A stretch of 38,500 bases of DNA from Symbiodinium natans (Eukaryota; Sar; Dinophyceae; Suessiales; Symbiodiniaceae), in NCBI GenBank assembly GCA_905221605.1, contig CAJNDS010001435.1, forward strand, positions 1-38,500, read 5' to 3'. Below the pieces are notes generated by a model that was not told the origin of the DNA, ran no database searches, and saw only the letters and a list, made by a program, of their open reading frames with translations. This document shows, piece by piece, positions 10,982 to 19,344 of the stretch. Position numbers and translations under genes: made by a program. The first letter of the stretch is position 1. Each line of letters begins with the position of its first letter.

Positions 10982-11036
10982 CTCTGACTGCCAGGGCGGA
11001 AAGGATGCCAGTGCCTGCGCCCACGTCGATGACGAC
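10982..11036 (-). CDS. Gene B exon 13: SAM-binding motif I of a PRMT-type methyltransferase
   Basis: VVIDVGAGTGILSALAVR is the glycine-rich motif I of class I methyltransferases, in the PRMT-typical form D-x-G-x-G-T-G-I-L-S. The acceptor is ACATGCTGGCAG. The donor is either GTCAGA at 10988 or a GC donor at 10981. The 204-nt intron before it contains the telomeric tract 11162-11210. Exons for later PRMT motifs were not found downstream. Confidence 0.65.
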
Positions 11037-14000
11037 CTGCCAGCATGTCTCCAAAATGAGCATCTCTGCAACATACTACGGGGGCTTCTGCTTCATGCCA
11101 ATGCTGGAGGCGCGGCTTGAGGGCTCCATCTGGCTGCTCGTACACATCATGGAAACCCTAAGCCAACCTAAACCCTAAACCCTAAACCCTAAGCCCTAAA
11201 CCCTAGACCCCAAGGGCCCCCCTATGAACTGATTCTTCGCCTTGCCCCGCAGCTCGCTGACGTGCTTTGCCAGGCACTGGTCATAGAATTGGTGTCGCCG
11301 GCTGTCCCGCAGCATAGATAAGTGCATCTCCTGGGCTTGGGGTTTAGGGTTTAGGGTTTAGGGTTTTTTTTTCACTACTGCACAGCTGGGGCGAGTCCAC
11401 ATCGCAGGGCGATTACGAGGTTTAGGGTTTAGGGTTTAGGGGAGACGAGGCGGCTGGGCGCTGACTGGAGCAAGGGGGGGGGGGGGGGGGGGCAGATGCA
11501 GATCCACAGGTCTTTTTCCCATGTTAGCCCCCCCAAACCCTAAACCCTAAACCCTAAACTCTAACCACCCGAAACCCTACCTACCCTAAGCCCTAATTAC
11601 CCTAAACCCTAACTTCCCCACACCCTAACTTCCCTAAACCCCCATAACTTCCCTAACCCTAAACCCTAATCCCCGACATCCTGCGAGAAACCGCTTGAAA
11701 TTTCAGCACAGGCTCAGGGTCGTAGACGGCCCGCAAGTCATGCAGCGAGACGTCCCACAAAGCATCACATCCATCGGACATGTGTCCACGTTTGAATGCA
11801 ACTTCTGAGAAGGGTTTGGGGTTTAGGGTTTAGGGGGGTAGGACTACTACGTAGGTTTCAGAGGTGCGATGCCGGTGAGTGCCCTTCATGGGCTAGGCCT
11901 GGGTTTTTTTCGGGTCAGGCGCAAGGGTTGCAGTAAAACGAGTTGCGCAGCCTCACCCAAAGCTTGCCGGTGACGGTTTGAAGGACACCCAGCCACATCG
12001 AACAAATATGGTGTTACGGCATGTACATGCCTGCGGCATGACCAGTCTGTGAAGAATATTCTCATAAACTGCCTTGTAGATCCTTGCAGCATCTCGGCTT
12101 TGCTATGAAGTGTGCAAGACCGCCGTGGAAAAATCACGGCCTAACCCCAGCGACCACAACTGCTGTCCGTGATTTCTCCGTCATCCTTGCGAATTCTGCC
12201 CCCGTGTTTCTGTGCGCTCTGCACCTACCCTGCCTGCCAACTTTCAGCAGTGGACATGCGATGCAACGCCCTCACTTGATGCCCGCGCAAGTGGCTGCAA
12301 ATTTGGCAAGGTGGTACTTAGCTCGGAAGCAGTATGGATTGGGCCGAAGATTTTGGGCAGAAGCAACGTCTATATCTTGTTCGGTAGGCCTCCTGCTTGG
12401 GTTGGCTTACGTGGTGATTTCCTGGCACAGGCACAGCCCACTACATGCGCTCCGCAGGCCCCAGACATGGGTATCATGTGAAAAGTAGATACTAGTGATC
12501 AGGGAATTCCACTTGTCAAGCGGCATCGAAGATGTGGGCGCAGCTCAAAACTTCTGTTGTGAGACATGCGCGTCGGGTCGCTCCTTTGAAGCGTCTCCTG
12601 TGTGATATCCCGAGCTGGTGGAAGAGTTGCCAAGCATGGTTCCTTCAGATGCTCGCGTGGCTTGCTATTCGGATTGCCGCATGCTCTATATACGATCTCC
12701 AAGAATGCCTCGCCTTGCAAAGCCAAAGCCCAGGCCCTACTCACACACACACACATGTCCAGATGCTGCCGAGTGCTTGTTCGGATAGAACCGTAACCGC
12801 CCAGTGGATCTCCGACTCAAACCGTACGGTAGGATATCACTGGATATCACTGGGTCACTCTGCTGAATCAGGCACTTCCTCAGGTTGCAGGCCAGCCCCA
12901 ACTCCTACAGCCGACCGCCATCCTAAGCCCCCTTAACGGGACCCGAGCTTCAGCTTAGACCCAGTAGGTGCATGAGTTGCAGTGGCGCAGCTTTTCAACA
13001 ACTTGCACTGCCCAGTCCCTCAAGGCTTGCTTCTTTTGAGGGTATACATGGGTCTACCCTTAGGGCCGACATACTCCAAAAAACCACGGAACCCTATGAA
13101 CCCTCAAGAAGCCCACCTCCGGAATCCTGGGCGTTCCCCAAACTTTCTGCTACCGAGCTTCCCAGGCTGGCAAGGTTCGCATCAAGGCCCAGCATCCTCG
13201 AACACAGGGATTTAGGGTTTAGGGTTTAAGGTTAAATGGGTCCAAGAAGCAGCAGGGTAAAGGTATTTTTGAATTGGGATTACGCCGATGACGTGCTTGC
13301 TCGACTAGCTTCAAGGGATGTGAAGGGCGGCCGGGAGCTGTTGACCAAGCTTCGGCAATTGTTGTCATGGTGATGGAACCCGTGGGCCCTAGGCCCTCTT
13401 GGGGTTCTGGAACAAGGGAAACTAGTTCTTCATGGGCTATCGGCTGAGCCCCTCACTTTGATTGGAGCATCACGCCGAAACATCTTCGGGGCTTGTCGTG
13501 CTTGCCCTGAACCCTAAACCCTAAACCCTAAACCCTAAACCTTAAACCCTAAACCCTAAACCCTAAACCCTACACCCTAACCCTAAACCCTAAACCCTAA
13601 ACCCTAAACCCTCAACCCTAAACCCTAAACTGCCAAGCAGCGCGGAGAGCCGCCCAGCCGTGGCGTCGACCTCTCCGCAAGTCGTCAAAAAGGTGAAACT
13701 CGACTTGGAGGTTCATGGAGAATTATAACTGGGGTTATAAGTACTCTAATCCCTATTAAGGACTGTTAGTATAAGGAGGTGCACCCCAAGCTATAAGTAC
13801 TTCTGACCTTCTTGAAAGTACTTCTAACCCTACTTCTAACTACCCATGAACCTGACACTTTGGCCTCACTCTGCGAAAAGGGGACAAGCTCTTGGATGCT
13901 CTTTGCTGCATGCTTCCCCCTGAACCAAGCATGAGGTTTCAGTCCCGGTTTGAGCCGGTGGTACCTCTCACCGGGCTCAAAAAATGAAACTCTACACCCT

Positions 14001-17000
14001 AAACCCCTAACCCCTAACCCCTGGCCCTCAACCCTAAACCCTAAACCCTAAACCCTGCCTTGCCCTCCTCCTCCGCAGCGCGGAGCAGCGCCTCCTCGCG
14101 CCGCTCTCGCTCCAGGAGCTCCTCGCGGCGCTGGGCGACCTCAGGTCGAGGGATCTAGTGAGGTTTGGGGGGGTAGGGTTTAGGGTTTAGGGTTTAGGGT
14201 TTGGGGTTTAGGGTTTAGGGTTTAGGGTTTGGGGTTTAGGGTTTGGGGTTTAGGGTTTGGGGTTTAGGGTTGAGGGTTCAGGGTTTAGGGTTTATAGTTT
14301 ATAGGGTTTAGGGGTTCGGGGTTAGGGTTTGGGATTTGGAGTTTGGGGTTTAGGGGTTTAGGGTTGAGGGCTTCGGGGTTGAGGATGTGGGAGAGTTCTG
14401 GGCTTGAGGGATCGAAACTCTCAAAGATGCAATGCCGAGTCCTGCGCAGGCTTTGCATTGCAAGGGTCATGAGGATTCAGTTTGCGCTCCGGTCGTTCAC
14501 TCGCCTGGCCTCCTGGGCGGCGGCCAGCTTCTCACGCTGCTGACGGCTTGCCTCTTGCCTGTTGGCGAAAGTGCAAGGCAAGTTTAACCCTCAAGCAATG
14601 TATGTGTGGGAGCACTGGTACACCCTGGCTGGCTGGCTTGCTAACAAAGCCGCGCATGAATCCAGAACAAGGTACAGGCGTTGTCACCAGACTTTACAGC
14701 GGCTTCAGCTTGCCGTAGCGACTCGTTTTTGAGAGTTTTGCTGGGCCCTGACACCTCCAAAAAACTGTGAAGATGGGGTGCTAAGGGAACTTTTGCCAGT
14801 GGACCCACAACCGATGTAAGTGTCGGGAGGATCTTCTTTCAAAAAAATCTACCAGGGACGGTTTGGGGTTTGGGACCTCTTCTTATCAGCCTAAACCCTA
14901 AACCCTAAACCTTCAACCTCTTGCAAGCTTGGCAGAAGTGGCCTCTGCTCTGCCTCGGCTTTCCGCTGGTTCCGGGTGGCCTCGGTAGGCAAGCAGCAGA
15001 CCTTTGCGTCACTAGCCTCACGCAGCAAAGCCCGAACCACACGGACAACCTCCCGCCCCCCCCCCCCCCCCCCGCCTCCCCCCCCGCCCCCCCCAACAGA
15101 AACTGGCAAAGCCGTTTTGCTGCTAAACTTCCAACACCGCGGATTCGACCCTAACCACCAAACCCGAAGGCCCCGAAAGCCTCTCAAGCCCCAGATTCCG
15201 AAGAACCCGAAAGCCCAAAGAGCCTCGAACGCCCCAAGCCACACCCTACTTGGAGCATACTGGGTAGATATAAGTAGGGTTATAAGTATGGTAACTATAC
15301 TTCTAACCTTGTTTAGGGTACGCATACCCCGAAACACGAAACCCTTGACCGCTCTGCATGTCAGCTGGCTCTGAAACGTGGCAGACCTCATACGTCCACT
15401 ACGCCCACAAGCCTACGAGCATACTCGACAAACCCTCAACCCTAAACCCTAAACCCTAAAACCCTAAACCAAAAAAAACCCTGAAACCCTAAAACCCTAA
15501 ACCCCTAAACCAAAAAACCCTAAACCCTAAACCCTTGAACCTCCAAGTATCCCCAGATGCCCTGGTGGCCTGCGCCGCTGCCTCGCAGCGGGCGGCGTGG
15601 CCGCGGAATTCGGCCGCGGCCTCCGGAGACACTCTGCGGACTCCGGGTTGGTGATTAGGGTTTAGGGTTTAGGGTTTAGGGTTCAGGGTTTAGGGTTTAG
15701 GTTGCAAGGGGGGGGGGCGGTGATGGGGAGAGGGGGGCGAGGGGGGGTGAGGGGGGGGGGCGAGTTTTTGCCTTTCTTTTTAGGGTGTTTGGGCTTTGAT
15801 TGGGCTCCCGGGCTTTTGGCATTTAGGGTGGGTGCATCGTGTTGATCATCAGAAGCCTCGGCTTCACCCAGAATGTCGCAGGCTGCGGCACAGCGGCTAA
15901 AGGCCTGGGGCTTGACTTATGGCTTTAGGGTAACTTGGGCTCGACTCATTCGGATTCCATGGCCCTCCTGTCCGTGCTGCTCTCGTATCTCTTGTAACCC
16001 AGACACCGGGTCTCATCTGGGCTCCAGAGACTGGAAATGTGTTAAACTTTAAGCTGCTTCAGGGTTTAGTAGAAAAGGGTGGAATCAAACCACAGGGTGC
16101 CGTCATGCTGAGCCTTGACGTTGGTGCTGTCCTTCGAGATGGCCTGGTTTCAAGCATCTCACAGCGCTTCGATGCATCGCCCCAAGCCACACAAGTCTGA
16201 CATGCCTATTGGAAGACCCGGAGCACGCGCATCCAAGCCGTACGGACCATGAACTATGCCCCATTATGCCTGAACCCTAAACCCTAAACCCACTTAGACT
16301 TGGGCCCTCAGTTTTGCATCAATGCGGACTGCGGCAGTGCAGCAGTTGGGATTGTCTCTTCAGCCCATGTAAGAGGAATCGTGGGGCGTCACGGCTTCAC
16401 TCTAAAACGATGTGGCTCGGCACATGCACTTTACACTGGCCAGGTATAAGAACCGTCGAGTTCCACATAAGAAAAGGCTTTACATTGACTGATGCAGGGG
16501 CCGTGATGGTCAACCTCTGCAGTCCCTCCCAGGCCTTAAACTTTACGCAATTCTATTCGTATACATCTTTTAAATATTACATCATTTTATGATCATACCA
16601 GCATATTCTTATGCTATTCTGCTGCGTATTATACTGCTGAGACATATTCTTATTAGTATTCTTCTCATTCTTAATACTAGTAAGTAGCATATTATGACAC
16701 ACCCTAAGCCCTAAACCCTAAACCCCAAACCCTAAACCCTCAACCCTAAACCCTTGCTCCAAGGAGGCCCATGGCCTCCCGCGCCCGGCGCAAGGCCTCG
16801 GCGGCCGCCGCCCTGGAGGCATCCCCCGAGGCCTCCGGGGGGTTTAGGGTGTAGGGTTTAGGGTCTCCCTTTTTTTGGGGGGTTCTTCCCTGTGGGGTTT
16901 AGGGTTTCGACTCTCACACTAGCACACGCGCAGGCAAGGCTCCGGTAGAATCCACAGGCTGAGGCTAGGAGGGTTTAGGGTTCAGGGTTTTGGGTTTGGG

Positions 17001-18592
17001 GTTTAGATTGTGATTCCCAAGAACTCAACCCAGGAATGCAGCGACTGCAAGAGAGCTATGTTTCGGCTTCATGTGCCACAAGGGGGGCAAAAAAGGGAAC
17101 CCCCACTCCGACAACATTCATGAACAAGGGTGCGCTCGGTGATCCTTGTAGTTGCCCTACACCCTAAACCCTAAACCCTAAAGCCTAAACCCTAAACCCA
17201 GAGCACTAAGAAGGGCTCAGACATGCCCATAAGTCAGACCCCCCTGCCCTACACGCGCACACGAAGGGTCAGAACTGCTCGGTAATTCAGGAAGAATGTT
17301 CACAATGCACTAGAGTCAGACCTGGGTCCAAAGGTTGCGATTGCCTACATGGCACCAGTCATGAGTCGAGTCACGAGTCACGAGGTCGGAAATAGGAGTC
17401 CTACATCTTGACTTCCAGCTGTTTTCTAGCTTCGCTTCTCCTGTGAAACAAGCTCCACAGGCCTCGCCGGCAAGCTTCAACAACGCCTCCGCAAAGCTTT
17501 TTGGGGATGGATTCAGCAGGATTTTTGTACCTTCAGAGGTGGACTTGGCAAGATCTAGCCGAGAGTACTTCTGAGTTGAGTCTTTGGGTGGCGGAAGAGC
17601 TTAGCCGCTTCGGAACCGTGACATTTTGCTCAAACATCGCAGGCATGGCGAGCCCCGGCTATCTTCATGTTTGGGCCGAAGGAAGGCAGCCACCAATCAC
17701 CAAAAAAAGAGGCTGAAGGGTATCACTGGGCTATCAAGTAGCTAAGCAGCCGACACTGCTCTGAGCTACACTGGGGCCAGCCCATGGGCTGAGATCTCAC
17801 GCCACGGACAGAGAGGCCGGCCTGAGGGCCCATGGAGTGTGAACCTGGTTAAGCATGCACACAAACTGGAGCTTTTGAAGTCACCACTGTGAAATTTCCA
17901 CACTCCGAAGCCCCAACCCTGAACCCAAGCCCTAAACCCTCGTGCGTGGTCTTCGAGCTTTGGGCCTGCGCGGCGTTGCTTTGGGCGATGGCGGCGTCCT
18001 GATCGCTGCAAGGCTCCAGCAAGGCGGCATCATAGGCCCGCAGAGCCTTCGGCTTTTTCCCCAACCCACCAAAGTTTTTGGGATGTTTGGCTTAGGGCCA
18101 AGGATTGAGAGTTGAGGGGTTGAGACTTTAGGGTCCAAGCTCGTACTTCTTCATGTCTGGCAAGCTGTGGTTGTGGGTTTAGTTCTTGCTTTTTTGCGCT
18201 TGGACTGTGCCTGTGGGTGGGCATGATGCCTGGGTTGGGCTATGGAAGGGGCGGCCTTGGATGGTGGGTGGATCTTAGCCTGCCAGAGTACATCTTCCCC
18301 GGAACCAGCGTCTTGCTACCGGCAATGGCTCCATTTATCTAACACTTATGCCGCTGCCGACCGAGGCCTTCAAGTGCTCACCAGCTTTGAAGAGCGTGTT
18401 GCCTTCCTCCTGCATGGAGTGCACGGCATGCTTGTTCAATGAAGGAGGCAGCTCCCTGACCACGAGAGCCTGTCTTACCAGCAGTCCGTGGATCAAGAGA
18501 TGACATTCACCGCAGCCCGAGGAGGAGTCAGGAGTCCTGCTCGCCCAGTTTCTTCCTAAATTCGAGCTAGGAAAACGCAGCCATGTGCAGTC
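10982..18592 (-). CDS. Gene B: TPR and arginine-methyltransferase-like gene model (gene-level entry)
   Basis: Minus-strand exons 18368-18592, 17938-18046, 16918-16958, 16752-16832, 15533-15620, 14918-15102, 14059-14139, 13631-13670 and probably 13154-13196 join in phase. They begin with a TPR helical hairpin and run into Ala/Glu-rich helical segments. After an unresolved junction, exons 12513-12713, 11665-11804, 11241-11330 and 10982-11036 again join in phase and carry the N-terminal part of a class I SAM methyltransferase of PRMT type. TPR proteins bind partner proteins, while PRMTs methylate arginine using S-adenosylmethionine. An N-terminal TPR before a PRMT domain is known in PRMT9, so one gene is plausible, but two adjacent genes are equally possible. 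The rest of the methyltransferase (double-E loop, THW loop) was not found. Confidence 0.55.
11162..11210 (-). repeat. Interstitial telomeric tract (CCCTAAA)
   Basis: About six units inside the intron between the two PRMT exons. Confidence 0.85.
11241..11330 (-). CDS. Gene B exon 12: PRMT pre-motif helices
   Basis: Exactly 30 codons, reading MLRDSRRHQFYDQCL then KHVSELRGK. This matches the M-L-x-D-x-x-R-x-x-x-Y pattern that comes just before the SAM-binding motif in arginine methyltransferases. The acceptor AAACCCCAAGCCCAG follows a telomeric tract and the donor is GC (GGCAAG|GCGAAG). The GC donor was chosen because it places the next exon at the expected position. Confidence 0.6.
11339..11440 (+). 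repeat. Two TTTAGGG tracts
   Basis: 11339-11366 borders the acceptor of exon 11241-11330. 11420-11440 lies deeper in the same intron. Followed by a G-run (11467-11491). Confidence 0.85.
11534..11673 (-). repeat. Long degenerate CCCTAAA tract
   Basis: The first units are perfect, then come spaced CCCTAA cores separated by TTAC, TTCC and CTAC. The tract ends at exon 11665-11804. Confidence 0.85.
11665..11804 (-). CDS. Gene B exon 11
   Basis: A 140-nt exon (2 + 46 codons) with DALWDVSLHDLRAVYDPEP. The acceptor AACCCTTCTCAG closes a CCCTAAACCCC tract and the donor is GTTTAGGG. A GA donor 6 nt earlier is conceivable. Clear coding character; function not recognised. Confidence 0.65.
12513..12713 (-). 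CDS. Gene B exon 10 (candidate)
   Basis: A 201-nt open block (2 + 66 codons + 1), with EAFLEIVYRACGNPNSKP and ARDITQETLQRSD. The acceptor is TTTGCAAG and the donor GTGGAA. Its end phase matches the next exon. It has no telomeric border and no family is recognised. Confidence 0.45.
13154..13196 (-). CDS. Possible gene B exon 9
   Basis: CWALMRTLPAWEA between acceptor TGTTCGAG (just after a CCCTAAATCC tract) and donor GTAGCA, in phase with exon 8. A second frame in the same DNA (MLGLDANLASLG, running to about 13108) is also open and would suit the exon at 12513-12713. Only one can be right. Confidence 0.35.
13507..13630 (-). repeat. Long telomeric array (CCCTAAA)
   Basis: About seventeen nearly perfect units. 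The last unit supplies the GTTTAGGG donor of exon 13631-13670. Confidence 0.9.
13631..13670 (-). CDS. Gene B exon 8
   Basis: A 40-nt exon (VDATAGRLSALLG + 1 base). The acceptor is GGAGAG and the donor GTTTAGGG at the end of the longest CCCTAAA tract in this part of the window. Short; supported by phase and by the telomeric donor. Confidence 0.45.
13710..13853. mobile_element. Family B element with AGGTTCATGG ends
   Basis: Starts with GGAGGTTCATGG and ends with CCATGAACCT (10-bp perfect inverted ends). The interior has TTATAAGTACT and repeated ACTTCTAACCC motifs and contains the half copy of family A. Confidence 0.6.
13741..13788. mobile_element. Half copy of family A nested in family B
   Basis: CCCTATTAAGGACTGTTAGTATAAGG matches the right half of the family A elements (shown by AAGGACTGTTAG). 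The left half is missing. Confidence 0.6.
13996..14057 (-). repeat. Interstitial telomeric tract (CCCTAAA)
   Basis: Nine units, directly before exon 14059-14139. Confidence 0.9.
14059..14139 (-). CDS. Gene B exon 7, coiled coil
   Basis: Exactly 27 codons (VAQRREELLERERREEALL and onward), with 90 percent of codons ending in G or C. It is strongly charged, typical of a coiled coil. The acceptor is ACCTGAG and the donor GC (GGCAAG|GCAGGG) directly before GTTTAGGG. Confidence 0.65.
14171..14370 (+). repeat. Long telomeric array (TTTAGGG, TTTGGGG variants)
   Basis: About 200 bp of TTTAGGG and TTTGGGG units on the acceptor side of exon 14059-14139; the largest array in the window. Confidence 0.9.
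14918..15102 (-). CDS. Gene B exon 6 with poly-glycine tract
   Basis: A 185-nt exon (2 + 61 codons). It starts with about a dozen glycines encoded by the G-runs opposite 15054-15094, then VVRVVRALLREASDAK, then a Lys/Glu/Arg-rich end. The acceptor is TTTGCCAG and the donor GAG|GTTGAAGG, 6 nt before a telomeric tract. If the poly-G is intronic instead, the exon would start near 15053, but that breaks phase with exon 5. Confidence 0.5.
15262..15310. repeat. Family B-like fragment
   Basis: ATAAGTAGGGTTATAAGTAT then ACTATACTTCTAACC, matching the family B interior. Confidence 0.5.
15430..15535 (-). repeat. Telomeric tract (CCCTAAA) with A-rich insertions
   Basis: Units interrupted by AAAAAA runs; supplies the donor of exon 15533-15620. 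Confidence 0.9.
15533..15620 (-). CDS. Gene B exon 5
   Basis: 29 codons plus one base (AAAEFRGHAARCEAAAQAT and onward). The acceptor is CTCCGGAG, the same motif as exon 4, and the donor GTTTAGGG. The coding frame continues upstream to about 15640, so an earlier acceptor is possible. Confidence 0.6.
15656..15702 (+). repeat. Interstitial telomeric tract (TTTAGGG)
   Basis: About seven units near the acceptor of exon 15533-15620, followed by G-rich sequence to 15764. Confidence 0.9.
16701..16754 (-). repeat. Interstitial telomeric tract (CCCTAAA)
   Basis: Eight units ending at exon 16752-16832. The matching TTTAGGG tract (16842-16863) lies at the other end. Confidence 0.9.
16752..16832 (-). 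CDS. Gene B exon 4, Ala-rich helix
   Basis: Exactly 27 codons, very GC-rich, with AAAAEALRRAREAMGLLGA. The acceptor CCCGGAG directly follows CCCTAAACC and the donor is GTTTAGGG: a telomeric tract touches each edge. The upstream intron is 85 nt. Confidence 0.65.
16918..16958 (-). CDS. Gene B exon 3
   Basis: A 41-nt exon (2 + 13 codons), CGFYRSLACACAS, resembling the G-x-Y-x-x-A-L part of a TPR helix. The acceptor is TAGCCTCAG after a CCCTAAACCCTCC remnant and the donor GTGAGA. Very short, so it rests mainly on phase and splice sites. Confidence 0.45.
17159..17199 (-). repeat. Interstitial telomeric tract (CCCTAAA)
   Basis: Six units inside the intron between gene B exons 2 and 3. Confidence 0.85.
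17938..18046 (-). CDS. Gene B exon 2: second half of TPR repeat
   Basis: 36 codons plus one base. It begins ALRAYDAALLEPC, which is helix B of the TPR, then DAAIAQSNAAQAQ, the usual start of the next repeat. The acceptor is CCGAAG and the donor GTTTAGGG is telomeric. Joined to exon 1 it gives a textbook repeat, the best functional evidence in this gene. Confidence 0.7.
18368..18592 (-). CDS. Gene B exon 1: start of TPR repeat
   Basis: Exactly 75 codons, open end to end. The acceptor is CCCTAAACCCTTCAG, so the telomeric tract ends at the exon. The last codons, EEGNTLFKAGEHLK, match the first helix of a tetratricopeptide repeat (G-N-x-L-F-K-x-G). The donor is GC (TTGAAG|GCCTCG). This GC donor is the choice that makes the repeat continue correctly into the next exon. 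An upstream first exon is likely, though an internal Met (HSMQEEGN) could be a start. Confidence 0.65.
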
Positions 18593-18596
18593 CTGA

Positions 18597-18642
18597 AGGG
18601 TTTAGGGGGGTTTAGGGTTTAAGGGGTTTAAGGGGTTTAGGG
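18597..18642 (+). repeat. Interstitial telomeric tract (TTTAGGG)
   Basis: Units broken by extra Gs; borders the acceptor of gene B exon 1. To its right there is almost no telomeric repeat for more than 7 kb. Confidence 0.85.
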
Positions 18643-19259
18643 CTTGGGCCAGGCCAGCTTCTTTCAGAGGTCCACCGTGCCCAAAGCCCCGAGGTTTGAA
18701 GTCTAAGGCTGTCCTTCTTCTGGAGAAAAGCTTCCGACGTGGCTGCCTTGCTTCTGGAGGCATCCTTCGTGAAGACGGGCACCTTGCTACAGGTCTTTTT
18801 GGGCTTCGTTAGCGGATAGTCGAGGCTTTCCGATGAGTTGCTACTGCTGAGGTTTAGGATAGAGTCGGATAGAGTGGAGGAGCTTCAGGGCTTCGGTGGG
18901 TTTTAAGCGATCCATCCATTCGTGACATCAACGACTATCGAGCGCCAGAACCTTATGTTGCAAGCAGCCCGGCACTTGCGCGGAGTGACACGCTTCCATT
19001 CCATCTCACAACCGACGACAAAACAATGGTGTTTTTTTTGGTCGAATAAGCTGCTTGTGAGGGACCCGAGATCCCAAGAAGGAAAAACCGAGTACGTACC
19101 ACTGATCCTACTTTACTGATCACGTCTGCTTGCGGCTGCAGTGGCCGGCTGACCCTTTTCTGCAGCTGCAAGGATGGCGTCCACTTCGCCTGGTCCATGG
19201 GTTTTTGTCTCCAACATGCTCTGTTTGGAGTCATGGGAAGTGTACTTTTAGTCTCAGGC

Positions 19260-19344
19260 CTCAGGTGTGTGGGGGAGTCTTTGGGCTGCAGTTGCTGCAC
19301 CCCATTGGCATCGACATGAACGAGCAGGAAACATCTTGCGTGGT
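19260..19344 (-). CDS. Candidate exon
   Basis: 2 + 27 codons + 2, ARCFLLVHVDANGVQQLQP, between acceptor GGATTCAAG and a GC donor (CTGAG|GCCTGA). About two thirds of codons end in G/C. Other minus frames are open here too. Confidence 0.3.

Noticed and set aside
12972-13229. Plus ORFs near 13 kb
   Set aside because: Antisense to the likely gene B exon 13154-13196 and without motifs.
13260-13370. YADD motif (WDYADDVLARLASRD) suggesting a reverse transcriptase
   Set aside because: No other RT motif in frame, a stop soon after, and it lies antisense within an intron of gene B. At most a LINE remnant.
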